Shown here: positions 33,763 through 44,091 of the stretch, in pieces | Numbering within the stretch: the first letter of the stretch is position 1 | Layout of the letters: every line of letters starts with the position of its first letter | Assembly: GCA_028288585.1 (NCBI GenBank) | Contig: JAQBNL010000024.1 | Location: 1 to 57,268 of the forward strand | Direction of reading: 5' to 3' | Length of the DNA: 57,268 nucleotides | DNA from: Chitinophagaceae bacterium | GTDB taxonomy: Bacteria > Bacteroidota > Bacteroidia > Chitinophagales > Chitinophagaceae | Translations under genes and position numbers: made by a program | The notes under the pieces: generated by a model | Database searches by the model: none | The model's input: only the letters and a program-made list of their open reading frames with translations | Told to the model about the DNA's origin: nothing

Positions 33763-36700
33763 TTACATATTTCTTCTATACTGCCCTCCTACTTCATACA
33801 AAGCATGAGTAATTTGACCAAGAGAACAATACTTTACTGTTTCCATAAGCTCTTCAAATAAGTTACCATCATTTATAGCAACCTGTTGCAAACGCTTAAG
33901 CATTTCATCACTTTTATCTTTATGTCTTTCTTTGAAAGAATTTAAAGTACTGATTTGAAATTCCTTTTCATCAGTTGTACTACGAATAACTTCTTGTGGT
34001 AAAATGGTTGGTGAGCCTGCTTTATTTAAAAATGTATTTACACCAACAATTGGAAATTCACCCGTATGTTTTAATGTTTCATAATACAAACTCTCTTCCT
34101 GTATTTTATTTCGTTGATACATTCTTTCCATTGCACCAAGTACACCGCCACGTTCTGATATTCTTTCGAACTCAGCCATCACAGCTTCTTCTACAAGATC
34201 AGTCAGTTCTTCAATTAGGAAACTTCCCTGGTTTGGATTTTCATTTTTTGCTGTACCCAATTCTCTATTAATAATTAATTGAATTGCCATTGCCCTGCGT
34301 ACGCTTTCTTCTGTTGGCGTTGTTATCGCTTCATCATATGCATTGGTATGAAGACTGTTACAGTTATCATATATTGCATACAACGCCTGCAGCGTTGTTC
34401 TTATATCATTAAAATCAATTTCCTGTGCATGCAAACTGCGGCCGCTGGTTTGAATATGATATTTCAACATCTGGCTGCGCTTGTTGGCATTGTATTTATA
34501 TTTCATTGCTTTGGCCCATATCCTTCTTGCTACACGACCAATAACAGCATATTCAGGATCCATTCCGTTGCTAAAAAAGAATGAAAGATTAGCAGCAAAA
34601 TCATCAATCTTCATTCCGCGGCTTAAATAATATTCTACATAAGTAAAACCATTACTTAATGTGAAGGCAAGCTGTGTTATAGGATTGGCGCCAGCTTCAG
34701 CAATATGATATCCGCTAATAGAAACTGAATAAAAATTCCGCACTTTCTTATCAATAAAATATTGTTGCACATCTCCCATTAATTTTAATGCAAACTCTGT
34801 AGAGAAGATGCAGGTGTTCTGTGCCTGGTCTTCTTTTAAAATATCAGCCTGTACAGTACCCCGAACCGTTGATAATGCTTTTGCTTTTATCTGCTCATAA
34901 ACATCTTTCGGTAAAACATCCTGACCTGAAAGGCCAAGCAATCGTAAACCAAGTCCATCATTGCCTACAGGCAGAGCCCCTTTTAATTCTCCATCTTTTG
35001 GTAATACTTCTTTGCCATCTGTTCCAAGATATTTTGGTAAAGAATCAATACCATATTTTGATTCAATGATCTTATTTATTTCTTCTCTTAAATTATTTTC
35101 AATAATATATTTTTCGCATTGCTGATCGATAGCTGCATTTAAAAAGAAAGCAAGTAACATGGGTGCCGGGCCATTGATCGTCATACTTACAGAAGTCTTA
35201 GCATCGCATAGATCAAAGCCACTATATAATTTTTTGGCATCATCAACTGTTGCAATGCTTACACCGCTGTTACCAACCTTACCATAAATATCAGGACGTG
35301 GATCAGGATCTTCGCCATACAGGGTTACACTGTCAAATGCAGTGCTGAGCCGCTTTGCGGGCTGCCCGATACTTACATAATGGAAACGCCTGTTAGTTCT
35401 TTCAGGTCCGCCTTCACCGGCAAACATCCTTGTAGGATCTTCTTCCTGCCGCTTTAAAGGAAATACACCGGCCGTGTAAGGAAACTTGCCCGGGAAATTT
35501 TCCTGCAACCGCCATTTTAAAATATCACCCCAATCTTTAAAACGGGGAACAGTAATTTTTGGAATCTTCGTATGTGATAAGGATTCGAAATATAAAGGTT
35601 GTTTAATAATTTTCCCTCTAACATCATATTCAAAGAATTCTTTTTGATAGCTGGCTTTCGTTTCTTCCCATTCATCTAAAAGCTTTTTGCAGAGAGGGAA
35701 GAGTTGAAGCTCCAAAGCCCCCTCTAAATCTGCCCCCATAGGGGAGACTTCCGAAAGTCCCTTTGAATTTGAATATTCTTTTATTAATTGTTGTGCGCCT
35801 TTAAGCTTATAAAGTTTACTTGCAATTTCTGCCTGCTCATCTGCTAACTTATTATACTTATATACTTCTTCAGCGATCTCTGCAAGATACCTTACACGTT
35901 TAGCAGGAATAATGTGAGTTTGACTGGTTGTATCCTTTGTGTGTGCATGATGTACAATTTCTCCGCCGAACTTAACTCCTGTTTTAGCAGCAACTGTTTC
36001 CATCAACCTTTCAAATAATTCATTAACACCTGCATCATTAAATTGTGAAGCGATGGTTCCAACCACAGGAAGTTCATCATCTTTTGCAGTCCATAAATTA
36101 TTGTTACGCTTGTATTGTTTTTTTACATCATGCAAAGCATCCAGGGCGCCTGCCTTATCAAATTTATTTATGCAGACAATGTCAGCATAGTCAAGCATAT
36201 TTATTTTTTCCAATTGAGAAGCCGCTCCATACTCAGGCGTCATAACGTACATACTCACATCGCAGTAATCTAAAATTGACGCATCGCTTTGTCCTACGCC
36301 TGCACTCTCTAAAATAATAAAATCATACTTTGCTTCTTTGCAAATGTCAATTGCTTCCTGAACATATTCACTCAGGGCTTTATCGCTTTCTCTTGTTGCA
36401 AGACTGCGCATATAAGCCCTCGGGCTGTGAATGGAATTCATTCTTATCCTGTCACCCAACAATGCGCCACCGGTCTTTTTCTTTGATGGATCAACAGAAA
36501 TAACGGCAATGGTTTTATCTGAATAAGAATTTAAAAAACGGCGAACGATCTCATCTGTTACGCTACTCTTTCCTGCACCACCAGTTCCTGTAATGCCGAC
36601 TACGGCCCCCTCTGACTTTCCGGAAGAATTAACTTCAGAATTCTTTTGCCCGTTCTCAACATTCGTTATTGCTCTTGCAATTTTTCTTATATCCTTAAAC

Positions 36701-37170
36701 TCTGGCAGTTTTAATTCCCCATTGATCGGAAAATTTCCATTAACAGGAAAGTCGCAGGAACGGATTACGTCTTCGATCATACCTTCTAATCCCATGTGTC
36801 TTCCGTCATCAGGAGAATAAATTTTCGTTATACCATATTTATGAAGTTCATCGATTTCGCTTGGTAAGATTGTTCCACCACCGCCACCAAATATTTTTAT
36901 ATGGCCACAACCATTTTCATCTAACAGATCTTTCATGTATTTAAAGAACTCAACATGCCCGCCCTGGTAACTTGTTATAGCAATGCCCTGCACATCTTCC
37001 TCAATAGCGCATTCAACAATTTCTGCAACACTGCGGTTATGACCAAGGTGAATTATTTCGGCTCCTTTGCTTTGCATTATACGGCGCATAATATTTATGG
37101 CGGCATCATGCCCGTCAAACAGGGAAGCTGCGGTAACTATACGAACATTATTAGTAAGAGTATAAGACAT
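33763..37170 (-). CDS. icmF: Fused isobutyryl-CoA mutase IcmF (B12-dependent)
   Basis: This 1135-residue fusion interconverts isobutyryl-CoA and butyryl-CoA with adenosylcobalamin. The order is a B12-binding domain ([14 protein letters not shown] at about 17-30, SYQGGH, GGGGGTI), then a MeaB-like G-protein chaperone ([13 protein letters not shown] at about 192-204), a linker, and the mutase barrel (from [13 protein letters not shown] onward, with [16 protein letters not shown]). All three parts on one chain is the IcmF signature. ATG 37170 gives the family start [18 protein letters not shown]; the open frame begins 8 residues earlier. Residues about 469-486 derive from an inserted palindromic repeat. 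Confidence 0.92.
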   Translation of the reverse strand: MSYTLTNNVRIVTAASLFDGHDAAINIMRRIMQSKGAEIIHLGHNRSVAEIVECAIEEDVQGIAITSYQGGHVEFFKYMKDLLDENGCGHIKIFGGGGGTILPSEIDELHKYGITKIYSPDDGRHMGLEGMIEDVIRSCDFPVNGNFPINGELKLPEFKDIRKIARAITNVENGQKNSEVNSSGKSEGAVVGITGTGGAGKSSVTDEIVRRFLNSYSDKTIAVISVDPSKKKTGGALLGDRIRMNSIHSPRAYMRSLATRESDKALSEYVQEAIDICKEAKYDFIILESAGVGQSDASILDYCDVSMYVMTPEYGAASQLEKINMLDYADIVCINKFDKAGALDALHDVKKQYKRNNNLWTAKDDELPVVGTIASQFNDAGVNELFERLMETVAAKTGVKFGGEIVHHAHTKDTTSQTHIIPAKRVRYLAEIAEEVYKYNKLADEQAEIASKLYKLKGAQQLIKEYSNSKGLSEVSPMGADLEGALELQLFPLCKKLLDEWEETKASYQKEFFEYDVRGKIIKQPLYFESLSHTKIPKITVPRFKDWGDILKWRLQENFPGKFPYTAGVFPLKRQEEDPTRMFAGEGGPERTNRRFHYVSIGQPAKRLSTAFDSVTLYGEDPDPRPDIYGKVGNSGVSIATVDDAKKLYSGFDLCDAKTSVSMTINGPAPMLLAFFLNAAIDQQCEKYIIENNLREEINKIIESKYGIDSLPKYLGTDGKEVLPKDGELKGALPVGNDGLGLRLLGLSGQDVLPKDVYEQIKAKALSTVRGTVQADILKEDQAQNTCIFSTEFALKLMGDVQQYFIDKKVRNFYSVSISGYHIAEAGANPITQLAFTLSNGFTYVEYYLSRGMKIDDFAANLSFFFSNGMDPEYAVIGRVARRIWAKAMKYKYNANKRSQMLKYHIQTSGRSLHAQEIDFNDIRTTLQALYAIYDNCNSLHTNAYDEAITTPTEESVRRAMAIQLIINRELGTAKNENPNQGSFLIEELTDLVEEAVMAEFERISERGGVLGAMERMYQRNKIQEESLYYETLKHTGEFPIVGVNTFLNKAGSPTILPQEVIRSTTDEKEFQISTLNSFKERHKDKSDEMLKRLQQVAINDGNLFEELMETVKYCSLGQITHALYEVGGQYRRNM
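35713..35762. repeat. Palindromic repeat element inside icmF
   Basis: This segment holds CCCCCATAGGGG, a CCCCCTCTAAATC piece and GACTTCCGAAAGTC, and resembles G/C-run repeats common in Bacteroidetes genomes. It keeps the reading frame and encodes [19 protein letters not shown] in the linker between the G-protein and mutase domains. Confidence 0.5.
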
Positions 37171-37237
37171 AATATCTGAAAAATCTGTAATCAAAAATAC
37201 GAAGAAAGGATGCTATTACATAGCTGGTTATGATATT

Positions 37238-37996
37238 TTAACCACCGGTCATCCTGAAGGTTAAGTCTGCAAATTCTTTTATACTAAGGGTTTCAGCTCT
37301 TCTGGCAAATAGTTCATCCTGTAAAATTTCCTGGGCGAACAAACTCTTCACAGCATTACGCATAGTTTTTCTGCGTTGATTAAAAGCAGTTTTTACCAAC
37401 ACCCAAAAAGCTCTTTCACTCTTAACAGGAAGTTTTTCTTTTACTGATGTTAATCTTATAACCCCGCTTTTTACTTTTGGCTGCGGGGTAAAACATTCAT
37501 TGCCCACATCAAATAAATATTCAACATCATAATGGTATTGTATCAAAACGCTTAATACTCCGTAAATTTTACTCCCTTCTTTAGCAGCAGCTCTTTGTGC
37601 AACTTCCTTTTGAAACATACCGATAACTACAGGTACATATTCTTTCCATTCTAAAATTTTAAAAAGAATTTGTGTAGAGATGTTATAAGGAAAGTTACCA
37701 ATAACTGTAAAGGGTTCATCAAAAGGGCGGTCTATCTGCAAAAAACTTTTATGAATGATCTTATCTTTTAACGTGGGATATTTTCCCATAAGAAAGTCAA
37801 CTTTTTCTTCATCCAGTTCAACAGCCTTAAAATCTACTCCCGGAATTTGTATGAGGTGTTTTGTTAAAGCACCGCCCCCCGGCCCTACTTCCAAAAGGTT
37901 TTTAAAAGGATGCTGCTGTAATGCATCAACAATTTTTTTAATGATGTTCTCATCTTTTAAAAAATGCTGGCCAAGAGATTTTTTTAATGTGTACAT
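37238..37996 (-). CDS. rsmA: 16S rRNA dimethyladenosine transferase RsmA (KsgA)
   Basis: This 252-residue enzyme methylates two adjacent adenosines near the 3' end of 16S rRNA during 30S assembly. It has KKSLGQHFLKD at the start, the SAM loop LLEVGPGGGALT, and the catalytic NFPYNIS. The C-terminal helix block is FNQRRKTMRNAVKSL. Length is normal. It is divergent from pdxA, with about 100 bases between starts. Confidence 0.95.
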   Translation of the reverse strand: MYTLKKSLGQHFLKDENIIKKIVDALQQHPFKNLLEVGPGGGALTKHLIQIPGVDFKAVELDEEKVDFLMGKYPTLKDKIIHKSFLQIDRPFDEPFTVIGNFPYNISTQILFKILEWKEYVPVVIGMFQKEVAQRAAAKEGSKIYGVLSVLIQYHYDVEYLFDVGNECFTPQPKVKSGVIRLTSVKEKLPVKSERAFWVLVKTAFNQRRKTMRNAVKSLFAQEILQDELFARRAETLSIKEFADLTFRMTGG

Positions 37997-38100
37997 GCGG
38001 CATGCAAATTACAATCTATCCTACAAGAAAACAGATAATGGTCATACGGAGACCATCAGACCATGCTTTAAATTATTACCTTGCACAAAATATATTTAGA

Positions 38101-39201
38101 ATGAACCCAGGCATTTCAGAACACAAACCTATAATTGGTTTTACATGTGGCGATGTAAATGGCATAGGCACAGAACTTATTATTAAAACTTTATCCGATA
38201 TCAGGATACTGGAAATATGCACTCCTGTTATATTTGCAAGCAATAAGGTGATTAATTTTTACAGGAAAAGTGTACCGGAAATTGTGTTCAATTTTACGAA
38301 CATAAAAGAGCTTACAAGAGTAAACCACAAACAGGTAAATGTATTCAACTGCTGGGAAGAAGAAGTTTCAATTACCCCCGGAATAATGAATGAGATCGGC
38401 GGAAAGTATGCTATAAAAAGTCTTTTAGCAGGTGCACAGGCCTTAAAAGAAGGAAAAGTACATGGATTGGTTACAGCGCCGATCCATAAAAAAAATATAC
38501 AAAGCAGCGAATTTAATCATGCAGGTCATACTCCGTTTTTTAAAGAACTATTCGCAGTTAAAGATGTGGTGATGCTGCTGACAGCAGAAAATTTAAAAGT
38601 GGCATTGGTTACGGAACATGTTGCTGTAAAAGATATAACACAACATATAACCAGAGAAAACATTACAAGTAAATTACAAATACTCCACGCAAGTCTTCAG
38701 CAGGATTTTGGAATTGATAAACCAAAGATTGCCGTACTGGGATTAAACCCGCATGCAGGTGATGAAGGATTAATTGGAAAAGAAGAGGAAGAAATTATTA
38801 AGCCTGCTGTTAAAGATGCCAAACAACGCAACATGCTTGTGGTTGGCCCTTTCAGTGCCGATGCTTTTTTTGCAAGAGCGCAATATGAAAAATTTGATGC
38901 TGTGTTAGCGATGTATCATGACCAAGGATTAATACCTTTTAAATCACTATCCATTGGTGAAGGTGTGAATTATACTGCGGGCATCTCCGGCGTAAGAACA
39001 AGTCCTGACCATGGAACTGCATTTGATATTGCCGGAAAAAACCTGGCTGATGAGGGCTCTTTCAGAGCTGCCATATATACCTCTGTAGATATTATTAAAA
39101 GCAGGAAAACGTATGAAGACAACAGGAAAAATCCTCTTAAAAAAGTAAGTGCAGCTATTGTTGCCAATGCGGTGGATGAAAAAATTGTGGAAGAGGGTTG
39201 A
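38101..39201 (+). CDS. pdxA: 4-hydroxythreonine-4-phosphate dehydrogenase PdxA
   Basis: This 366-residue enzyme oxidises 4-phosphohydroxy-threonine in pyridoxal phosphate synthesis. It has IGFTCGDVNGIGTELIIKTL, VTAPIHKKNI, the metal-binding GLNPHAGDEGLIG, YHDQGLIPFK and SPDHGTAFDIAG, all family blocks. The frame is open upstream to 37987 but overlaps the rsmA start region; ATG 38101 gives the conserved start and is preferred. Confidence 0.93.
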   Translation: MNPGISEHKPIIGFTCGDVNGIGTELIIKTLSDIRILEICTPVIFASNKVINFYRKSVPEIVFNFTNIKELTRVNHKQVNVFNCWEEEVSITPGIMNEIGGKYAIKSLLAGAQALKEGKVHGLVTAPIHKKNIQSSEFNHAGHTPFFKELFAVKDVVMLLTAENLKVALVTEHVAVKDITQHITRENITSKLQILHASLQQDFGIDKPKIAVLGLNPHAGDEGLIGKEEEEIIKPAVKDAKQRNMLVVGPFSADAFFARAQYEKFDAVLAMYHDQGLIPFKSLSIGEGVNYTAGISGVRTSPDHGTAFDIAGKNLADEGSFRAAIYTSVDIIKSRKTYEDNRKNPLKKVSAAIVANAVDEKIVEEG

Positions 39202-39241
39202 GGAATAAGAAATAAATAATAAGAAAGAATGCAAATCAGAG

Positions 39242-39535
39242 CTAACTATTAGGATGCATATAACTCTGTAAAGCCTTTACATAATTCTCGAAAGCATCAA
39301 CTCCTTTAGGCGTTATTTTACAAATGGTAAGAGGATAATTATCTTTGAACTGTTTTGTTACTTCAATATAGCCAGCCTCTTTTAATTTGCTTATCTGTAC
39401 ACTTAAATTACCTGCAGTTGAATTTGTTTTCTCTTTGATAAAAGTAAACTCAGCTTCTTTTACACTTAAAAGAAGACTTATAACAGCAAGACGTAGGGGT
39501 GCATGCAATATGGGATCTAGCTCTTTAAACTCCAT
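39242..39535 (-). CDS. Winged-helix transcriptional regulator
   Basis: The 97-residue protein resembles the short MarR/ArsR-like winged-helix regulators: LHAPLRLAVISLLL, then FIKEKTNSTAGNLSVQISKL as recognition helices, and YIEVTKQF in the wing. It overlaps the preceding gene by 11 bases and is the last gene of a five-gene minus-strand operon from the TonB-dependent receptor. ATG 39535 gives the conserved MEFKELDPILHAP start. Confidence 0.83.
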   Translation of the reverse strand: MEFKELDPILHAPLRLAVISLLLSVKEAEFTFIKEKTNSTAGNLSVQISKLKEAGYIEVTKQFKDNYPLTICKITPKGVDAFENYVKALQSYMHPNS

Positions 39536-40184
39536 CTGTACTATTTCCTTTTTTATGTAACTTTTTAAATTGATGGTTTGCAATATGCCCCGGTATGATG
39601 TATCCAACAACTACCGCTAAGGCATGCAACAACATTACCTGTTCAAATGTTTTCATAAATAATGCCGTGAACCCGACAGCCCATGTACAGTATGCGCCAA
39701 TAACTGATGGTCGAAAATTTAATGCAGTGCCGTAAATTAATATCCAGAATGCATACAAATTTATCAATAATGCAAACCCCGTATTTATTGGTATTACGTC
39801 ATAGACTGCATATTTTTCGTAAAGCAGATAGTTGCTGACATTCATTGAAATAATGATAAACATCAGGCTGATAAAAAATCCTGCATTCAGTTTTGATAAC
39901 AGATCCTGTGTATACGTTTTTACCTTTTCGATTTTTTTAAAGAATAGTGACCGTATAATAGCAAACAGCATATAAAGAAGGATAATGCCTCCGAATACAT
40001 TCCAGAAAAAACCTAATTGAAACCATTTGTAATGAATATCCAGTACTGTAAGCAATGATGTAGCCACCAATAACCATCCCCAGATGATCCATCCTATCCC
40101 GTTATCTTTCTGTTCTTTTTTAGCAGCGTTTATCATTTTAGAGATGAGCGCAAGGCTCTCTTCTTTTGAAAATGTCTCTTCCAT
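39525..40184 (-). CDS. Multi-pass membrane protein, paralogue of its neighbour
   Basis: The 219-residue protein starts with a cytoplasmic EESLALISKMINAAKKEQKDNG segment followed by about six hydrophobic helices. Two early ones are WIIWGWLLVATSLLTVL and FWNVFGGIILLYMLFAII. It shares the ESLxxISxMINxA start and the WxIPGxxxxxxFKK end with the next gene upstream, so they are duplicates. Role unknown; possibly the target or partner of the winged-helix regulator. Confidence 0.75.
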   Translation of the reverse strand: MEETFSKEESLALISKMINAAKKEQKDNGIGWIIWGWLLVATSLLTVLDIHYKWFQLGFFWNVFGGIILLYMLFAIIRSLFFKKIEKVKTYTQDLLSKLNAGFFISLMFIIISMNVSNYLLYEKYAVYDVIPINTGFALLINLYAFWILIYGTALNFRPSVIGAYCTWAVGFTALFMKTFEQVMLLHALAVVVGYIIPGHIANHQFKKLHKKGNSTDGV

Positions 40185-40189
40185 AATAA

Positions 40190-40780
40190 TTAGTTTTCTT
40201 TTTTAAATTTTGCCCGTAATAAATAACCGGGAATTATCCATGCAGCAATTACTGCCAATGCAAGGAGCAGGAGCTGATATTGGTAAGTAGTAAACATTGC
40301 ACTAATGGCAATCAGCCAGCAAATTATACCACCAATTCTTAGAGGCTTAAATCTTAATATAATACCTGATAAAAAGGTTGGCATGCCATACATAACAAGT
40401 ATGCATGCATTAATTGCATTAACAGAATTGTTCTTTATAAGAATATAAACCAGGATAAAGGAGCAAATAACAAATGTAAACCAGACAAACCCAATAATTT
40501 CATCCGGATAAGTTTTTACTCTTTGCCTTTTCTTTCTTCTTGCTAAATAATAAAACTGGTAAATAACAACCACCCATGTAGCATACCATACATAATAAGC
40601 GTTTTGGTTTTTAAAGAAATACAACATTATAAACTGGGTAATGCAACAAACAAAAATTACAACGCCCCACAATAAATATAAATGGCCTGTCTCACTGAAC
40701 CTGTTTCTTGCATGGTTTATCATGCCTGAAATGATGGAGAGACTTTCCGCCTCTGTCATTTGCTTTTCATTTTCATTCAT
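40190..40780 (-). CDS. Multi-pass membrane protein
   Basis: The 196-residue protein has TEAESLSIISGMINHARNRF at its N-terminus and then six hydrophobic segments (for example LYLLWGVVIFVCCITQFIML, FVWFTFVICSFILVYILI). It ends AWIIPGYLLRAKFKKEN. It is a paralogue of the 39525 gene and lies 5 bases from it. ATG 40780 is chosen; upstream open frame belongs to the previous gene's other frame. Function unknown. Confidence 0.75.
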   Translation of the reverse strand: MNENEKQMTEAESLSIISGMINHARNRFSETGHLYLLWGVVIFVCCITQFIMLYFFKNQNAYYVWYATWVVVIYQFYYLARRKKRQRVKTYPDEIIGFVWFTFVICSFILVYILIKNNSVNAINACILVMYGMPTFLSGIILRFKPLRIGGIICWLIAISAMFTTYQYQLLLLALAVIAAWIIPGYLLRAKFKKEN

Positions 40781-40787
40781 GATGAAA

Positions 40788-41432
40788 TTATTTACTTGCC
40801 ATTGATAAAAAATATTGGGTTGCCGCCTTACCCCATGAAGGATGTAATTCGCTTTCGGCTTTAAAGGTATCAAACATTGTAAGCGCTTTTTCAAATAAGG
40901 CTTTAGCTATATCTTTTCCGCCGCCAAAAGCAGGAGGTGTGTAAAATTTTTGCTGGCCATCTAAATAAACAGGGCGTGGATTGGCAGGATCCAGGGCTTT
41001 TGCTTTTTCAAGATTGGAAACAGCTACCGGCCCGTATTTCATATACCTGCTTTGCGGATCAACACCCATGTGCGCTGTAGCTATCATGCTTTTTATTACT
41101 GCTATTTCAGAATTTTCTTTTCCTGCAATAGCTTCGGCTTTTGTTATTAATTCCTCCGCTTTATCTGCAATCGGATCAACTTTAGTTTTATCCTTTTCAG
41201 TGTAAGTAATTAATATTTGAGCATAAGCCGCATAGTAATACGGAAGCCACTGGTTTTTTTCAGCCTCGCCTATCCTTTCAAAATTATTTGCCAGTTCTTT
41301 TGCATTGCCTTTTTGCATAGCGGAATCCAGCATAGCAATATTTTTTTTCATTGCGGGAACATACTTTTCACTTTGAGCATACGTTGCAATACTAAGGCAA
41401 AGTATAAGTGTTGATAAAATTGTCTGTTTCAT
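40788..41432 (-). CDS. Exported TPR-like repeat protein
   Basis: The 214-residue protein has a signal peptide (cleavage after ATYAQ). It is mainly helical with weak TPR character (NLEKAKALDPANPRPVYLDG, DIAKALFEKALTMFDTFKAE). It ends 7 bases before the next gene and begins 27 bases after the receptor gene. In Bacteroidetes, periplasmic TPR proteins next to TonB receptors often act as accessory lipoproteins or scaffolds; this is an inference here. Confidence 0.7.
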   Translation of the reverse strand: MKQTILSTLILCLSIATYAQSEKYVPAMKKNIAMLDSAMQKGNAKELANNFERIGEAEKNQWLPYYYAAYAQILITYTEKDKTKVDPIADKAEELITKAEAIAGKENSEIAVIKSMIATAHMGVDPQSRYMKYGPVAVSNLEKAKALDPANPRPVYLDGQQKFYTPPAFGGGKDIAKALFEKALTMFDTFKAESELHPSWGKAATQYFLSMASK

Positions 41433-41459
41433 TTTTTTTATTTTAGAGTTTATAAATTA

Positions 41460-43715
41460 TTATAGAATTAAATTATTTACTGCATTTTCTGTTCTATCTA
41501 TCCCAAAGCTTATAAAACAGCCCAGGTAGAAAAATCTTTTTGATGGCGGTGTTACAGGCTGTTTATTCAAACCATTATAAGAATAATTGTAACTGTATAT
41601 ATTATTTGCTCCCAATACATTGGTAACCGAAAAAACGATCACCGTGAATTTGCTCGCATTGGCTTTTCCAATGTTAGGCAAATAGTTTACACTAAAACTT
41701 AGGCTGTTATAATCTTTCGTTCTACCGGCATCATAAATTTTATATGCACTGGCTGCATTATCATAACGGATATTATAATATGGCCTGCCCGATGCGTACG
41801 TGTAAGAGCCATTAAATTGTGTTTTTAATTTGGTTACAAACTTTTTTACAACCAATGAAGCGGTATGCTTTGAAGCAAACGATGGTTCAATTTCTGTTGG
41901 ATAGTTTAAGAAATCCCTTTTGGTATCCAGGTAAGAATAAGATATCCAGTAATCAACATTCTTAATTGTTTTTTTATCTCTCCAGAATAATTCAAATCCT
42001 TTGGCTTCACCATATCCTTTATTACTAACTGCAGTCTCTTTGCCTGTATTGGCTGTTGTTTTAAAAAGATCCTGGTATTTTTTATAAAAAACTTCAGTAC
42101 GAAATGTTCTGCTGTTACTTAGTTTCTGATATTGTACTATATAATGAGTCGCCTTTGCATAATCAAGATTTGCAGCAGATGGCAAATACCTTTTTTCAGG
42201 ATCCTGGTAAAAAATTCCATAAGCAAATGAAGCCTGGCTGTTATCAGCAAGTTTATAAGCCAATGATAGTCTCGGTGCAATATTCCATTTATCGAGCAGG
42301 CTTGAATGTTCAGCTCTTGTTCCAACCTTTGCGGCAATATCATTGGTAATATAAATATCTGCCTCGGCAAACCCAGATACTAAGTTCTCTTTAACCGTTT
42401 CAACAGTCTTTGCATTGTATAAAGTGACCTCAGTTTTATCATTGCTGTAATTATATTCACTTCCAAACCTTATGGCGCTTAAACCGGTAAGCCTTTTTTC
42501 AATAACCACTTTTGCATTAGCGTAATTACCATGGGTTGCTACATCAAAATTTTTATAGGCAAACAAAATTGGAGTAGTTAGTGTCTGCTTCTGGTTATTT
42601 TCATTTTGAAACTCACTATGTATATCATCTTTATTAGTACTATAAGAAATTCCTGTTGTCATTTTGAGGCCATTACCAATTTTTTCTCTCCACGATAAAT
42701 TATGGTACATATTTATATTCTTCAGGCTAAAGGCATCTTTCATCCCTGCAGAATCTATATCCCCATACCTGAAACCAACCTTAGTAGAACCTAACATCCC
42801 ATAATATTTAAGTATTCCTGTTTTAGAAGTTTTAATTCTGAAATTAGCATCTACATTATGCAGGACGGGAACATTAAAATAATCAGGTTTTTGTTTTATT
42901 AATTTAAAAGCAAGTCTCAGGTCAGTATAATCATATGATAAACCCCACGAAGATTTTTTATTTTTTGCCAACTGCTGAATTCCTGCGCCAACCGCTAAAT
43001 AAGAAATGGCAATATCGGCAGAACTTTGTGTAGGCAGATCAATAGATTCTAAAATCAATGCCGATGATAATGCCTGTCCATACAAAGCAGAATACCCGCC
43101 TGCACTAAAAATGGTGCCTTTAAATAAGAATGGATTAAATCTTCCTCTGGCAGCCAGACCAGGTTCACTACTGTAATAAAAATTATTTACTAATGTGCCA
43201 TCGATAAAGGTTTTGCTTTCCGCAGCAGTTCCTCCTCTTACAAACAATCCTTCCGTTTCACCAACCTGTTGTGTGCCTGGTAAAGTTTTTAATGCCGCAG
43301 TAATATCTGCATTAGCACTTGCAGTGGTAACAATGTCTATAGGATTTAAAACTGTAGTTTTCTTCTGGTCACTTGCCTCAAATGTACCGGCACTTATAAC
43401 CACCGCTTTTAATTCTGTTACCAGTTCTTTTAAAGAGATGTTTACGGTGAGGGCTGTTCCTGATAAATTAATTTTTTGCTCAAATGATCTATAGCCACTC
43501 GAAGAAGCTTCTAATGTTTGTTCTCCTTTTTCTGTAGTAATAAAAGAAAAATTACCTAAGGAATCTGTGGTTGTTCCATCATAAGTATTTTTTAAACTAA
43601 TGCTGATCCCAGCCAGGGGTTTATTTTTATTATCCAGTATTTTTCCTGAAATATTTATTTGTGCAAATGCAGAAGAACCTGTTAGTAAAAGGAAGAAGAG
43701 CATCTTGTTCATCAT
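41460..43715 (-). CDS. TonB-dependent receptor with carboxypeptidase-regulatory N-domain
   Basis: The 751-residue outer-membrane receptor has a signal peptide (SSAFAQ). A CarboxypepD_reg-like domain follows (INISGKILDNKNKPLAGISI, DSLGNFSF), then a plug (LKTLPGTQQVGETEGLFVRG, AESKTFIDG) and a long beta barrel. No SusD gene accompanies it, so it is not a classic glycan locus; the substrate may be a metal chelate, peptide or vitamin. It heads the operon and has a TAnnTTTG box upstream. Several start codons are clustered at its beginning; I kept the longest. Confidence 0.88.
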   Translation of the reverse strand: MMNKMLFFLLLTGSSAFAQINISGKILDNKNKPLAGISISLKNTYDGTTTDSLGNFSFITTEKGEQTLEASSSGYRSFEQKINLSGTALTVNISLKELVTELKAVVISAGTFEASDQKKTTVLNPIDIVTTASANADITAALKTLPGTQQVGETEGLFVRGGTAAESKTFIDGTLVNNFYYSSEPGLAARGRFNPFLFKGTIFSAGGYSALYGQALSSALILESIDLPTQSSADIAISYLAVGAGIQQLAKNKKSSWGLSYDYTDLRLAFKLIKQKPDYFNVPVLHNVDANFRIKTSKTGILKYYGMLGSTKVGFRYGDIDSAGMKDAFSLKNINMYHNLSWREKIGNGLKMTTGISYSTNKDDIHSEFQNENNQKQTLTTPILFAYKNFDVATHGNYANAKVVIEKRLTGLSAIRFGSEYNYSNDKTEVTLYNAKTVETVKENLVSGFAEADIYITNDIAAKVGTRAEHSSLLDKWNIAPRLSLAYKLADNSQASFAYGIFYQDPEKRYLPSAANLDYAKATHYIVQYQKLSNSRTFRTEVFYKKYQDLFKTTANTGKETAVSNKGYGEAKGFELFWRDKKTIKNVDYWISYSYLDTKRDFLNYPTEIEPSFASKHTASLVVKKFVTKLKTQFNGSYTYASGRPYYNIRYDNAASAYKIYDAGRTKDYNSLSFSVNYLPNIGKANASKFTVIVFSVTNVLGANNIYSYNYSYNGLNKQPVTPPSKRFFYLGCFISFGIDRTENAVNNLIL

Positions 43716-43728
43716 TGTAAATTTGTCA

Positions 43729-43736
43729 CAAACATA
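43729..43736 (-). promoter_or_regulatory. TAnnTTTG box of the TonB-receptor operon
   Basis: TATGTTTG on the minus strand lies 13 bases before ATG 43715, a normal distance for a short leader. Confidence 0.45.
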
Positions 43737-43967
43737 AAGTAGTTTATTTTATAAACCAAAATATATTTTATTAATCGCTGTTAACATGAGCAATTTGCTA
43801 TAAGCTAAAGAAAATATAAGATCTTGATTATCAATGTCATTTTTTCAAAATATTCCTAAAAAATATATTTACAGGAAACAAATATTTATTCACACCCAAA
43901 AAAAATAATTTGTTTATGTGGCTGCAATTTGTAATTTAGCAATAGAATTTAATGGGTTAGTAAGTAT

Positions 43968-43995
43968 AAAGGGTCAGTAGAAATACTGACCCTTT
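43968..43995. terminator. Orphan terminator in a divergent intergenic region
   Basis: AAAGGGTCAGTA and TACTGACCCTTT form a 12-base perfect stem with a GAAA loop, followed on the plus strand by TTGCTTT. It lies between two divergent genes (43716-44091), where no coding gene needs it. I see no other feature in this stretch apart from A/T-rich sequence. Confidence 0.8.
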
Positions 43996-44091
43996 TGCTT
44001 TGTATGAAGTGCTAAACGCTGAGCAAACTTCATTTGCTTTTTTTAATTCTCACCCAAAACATTCTTTACTTTACGCCAACATAAAAAATAA

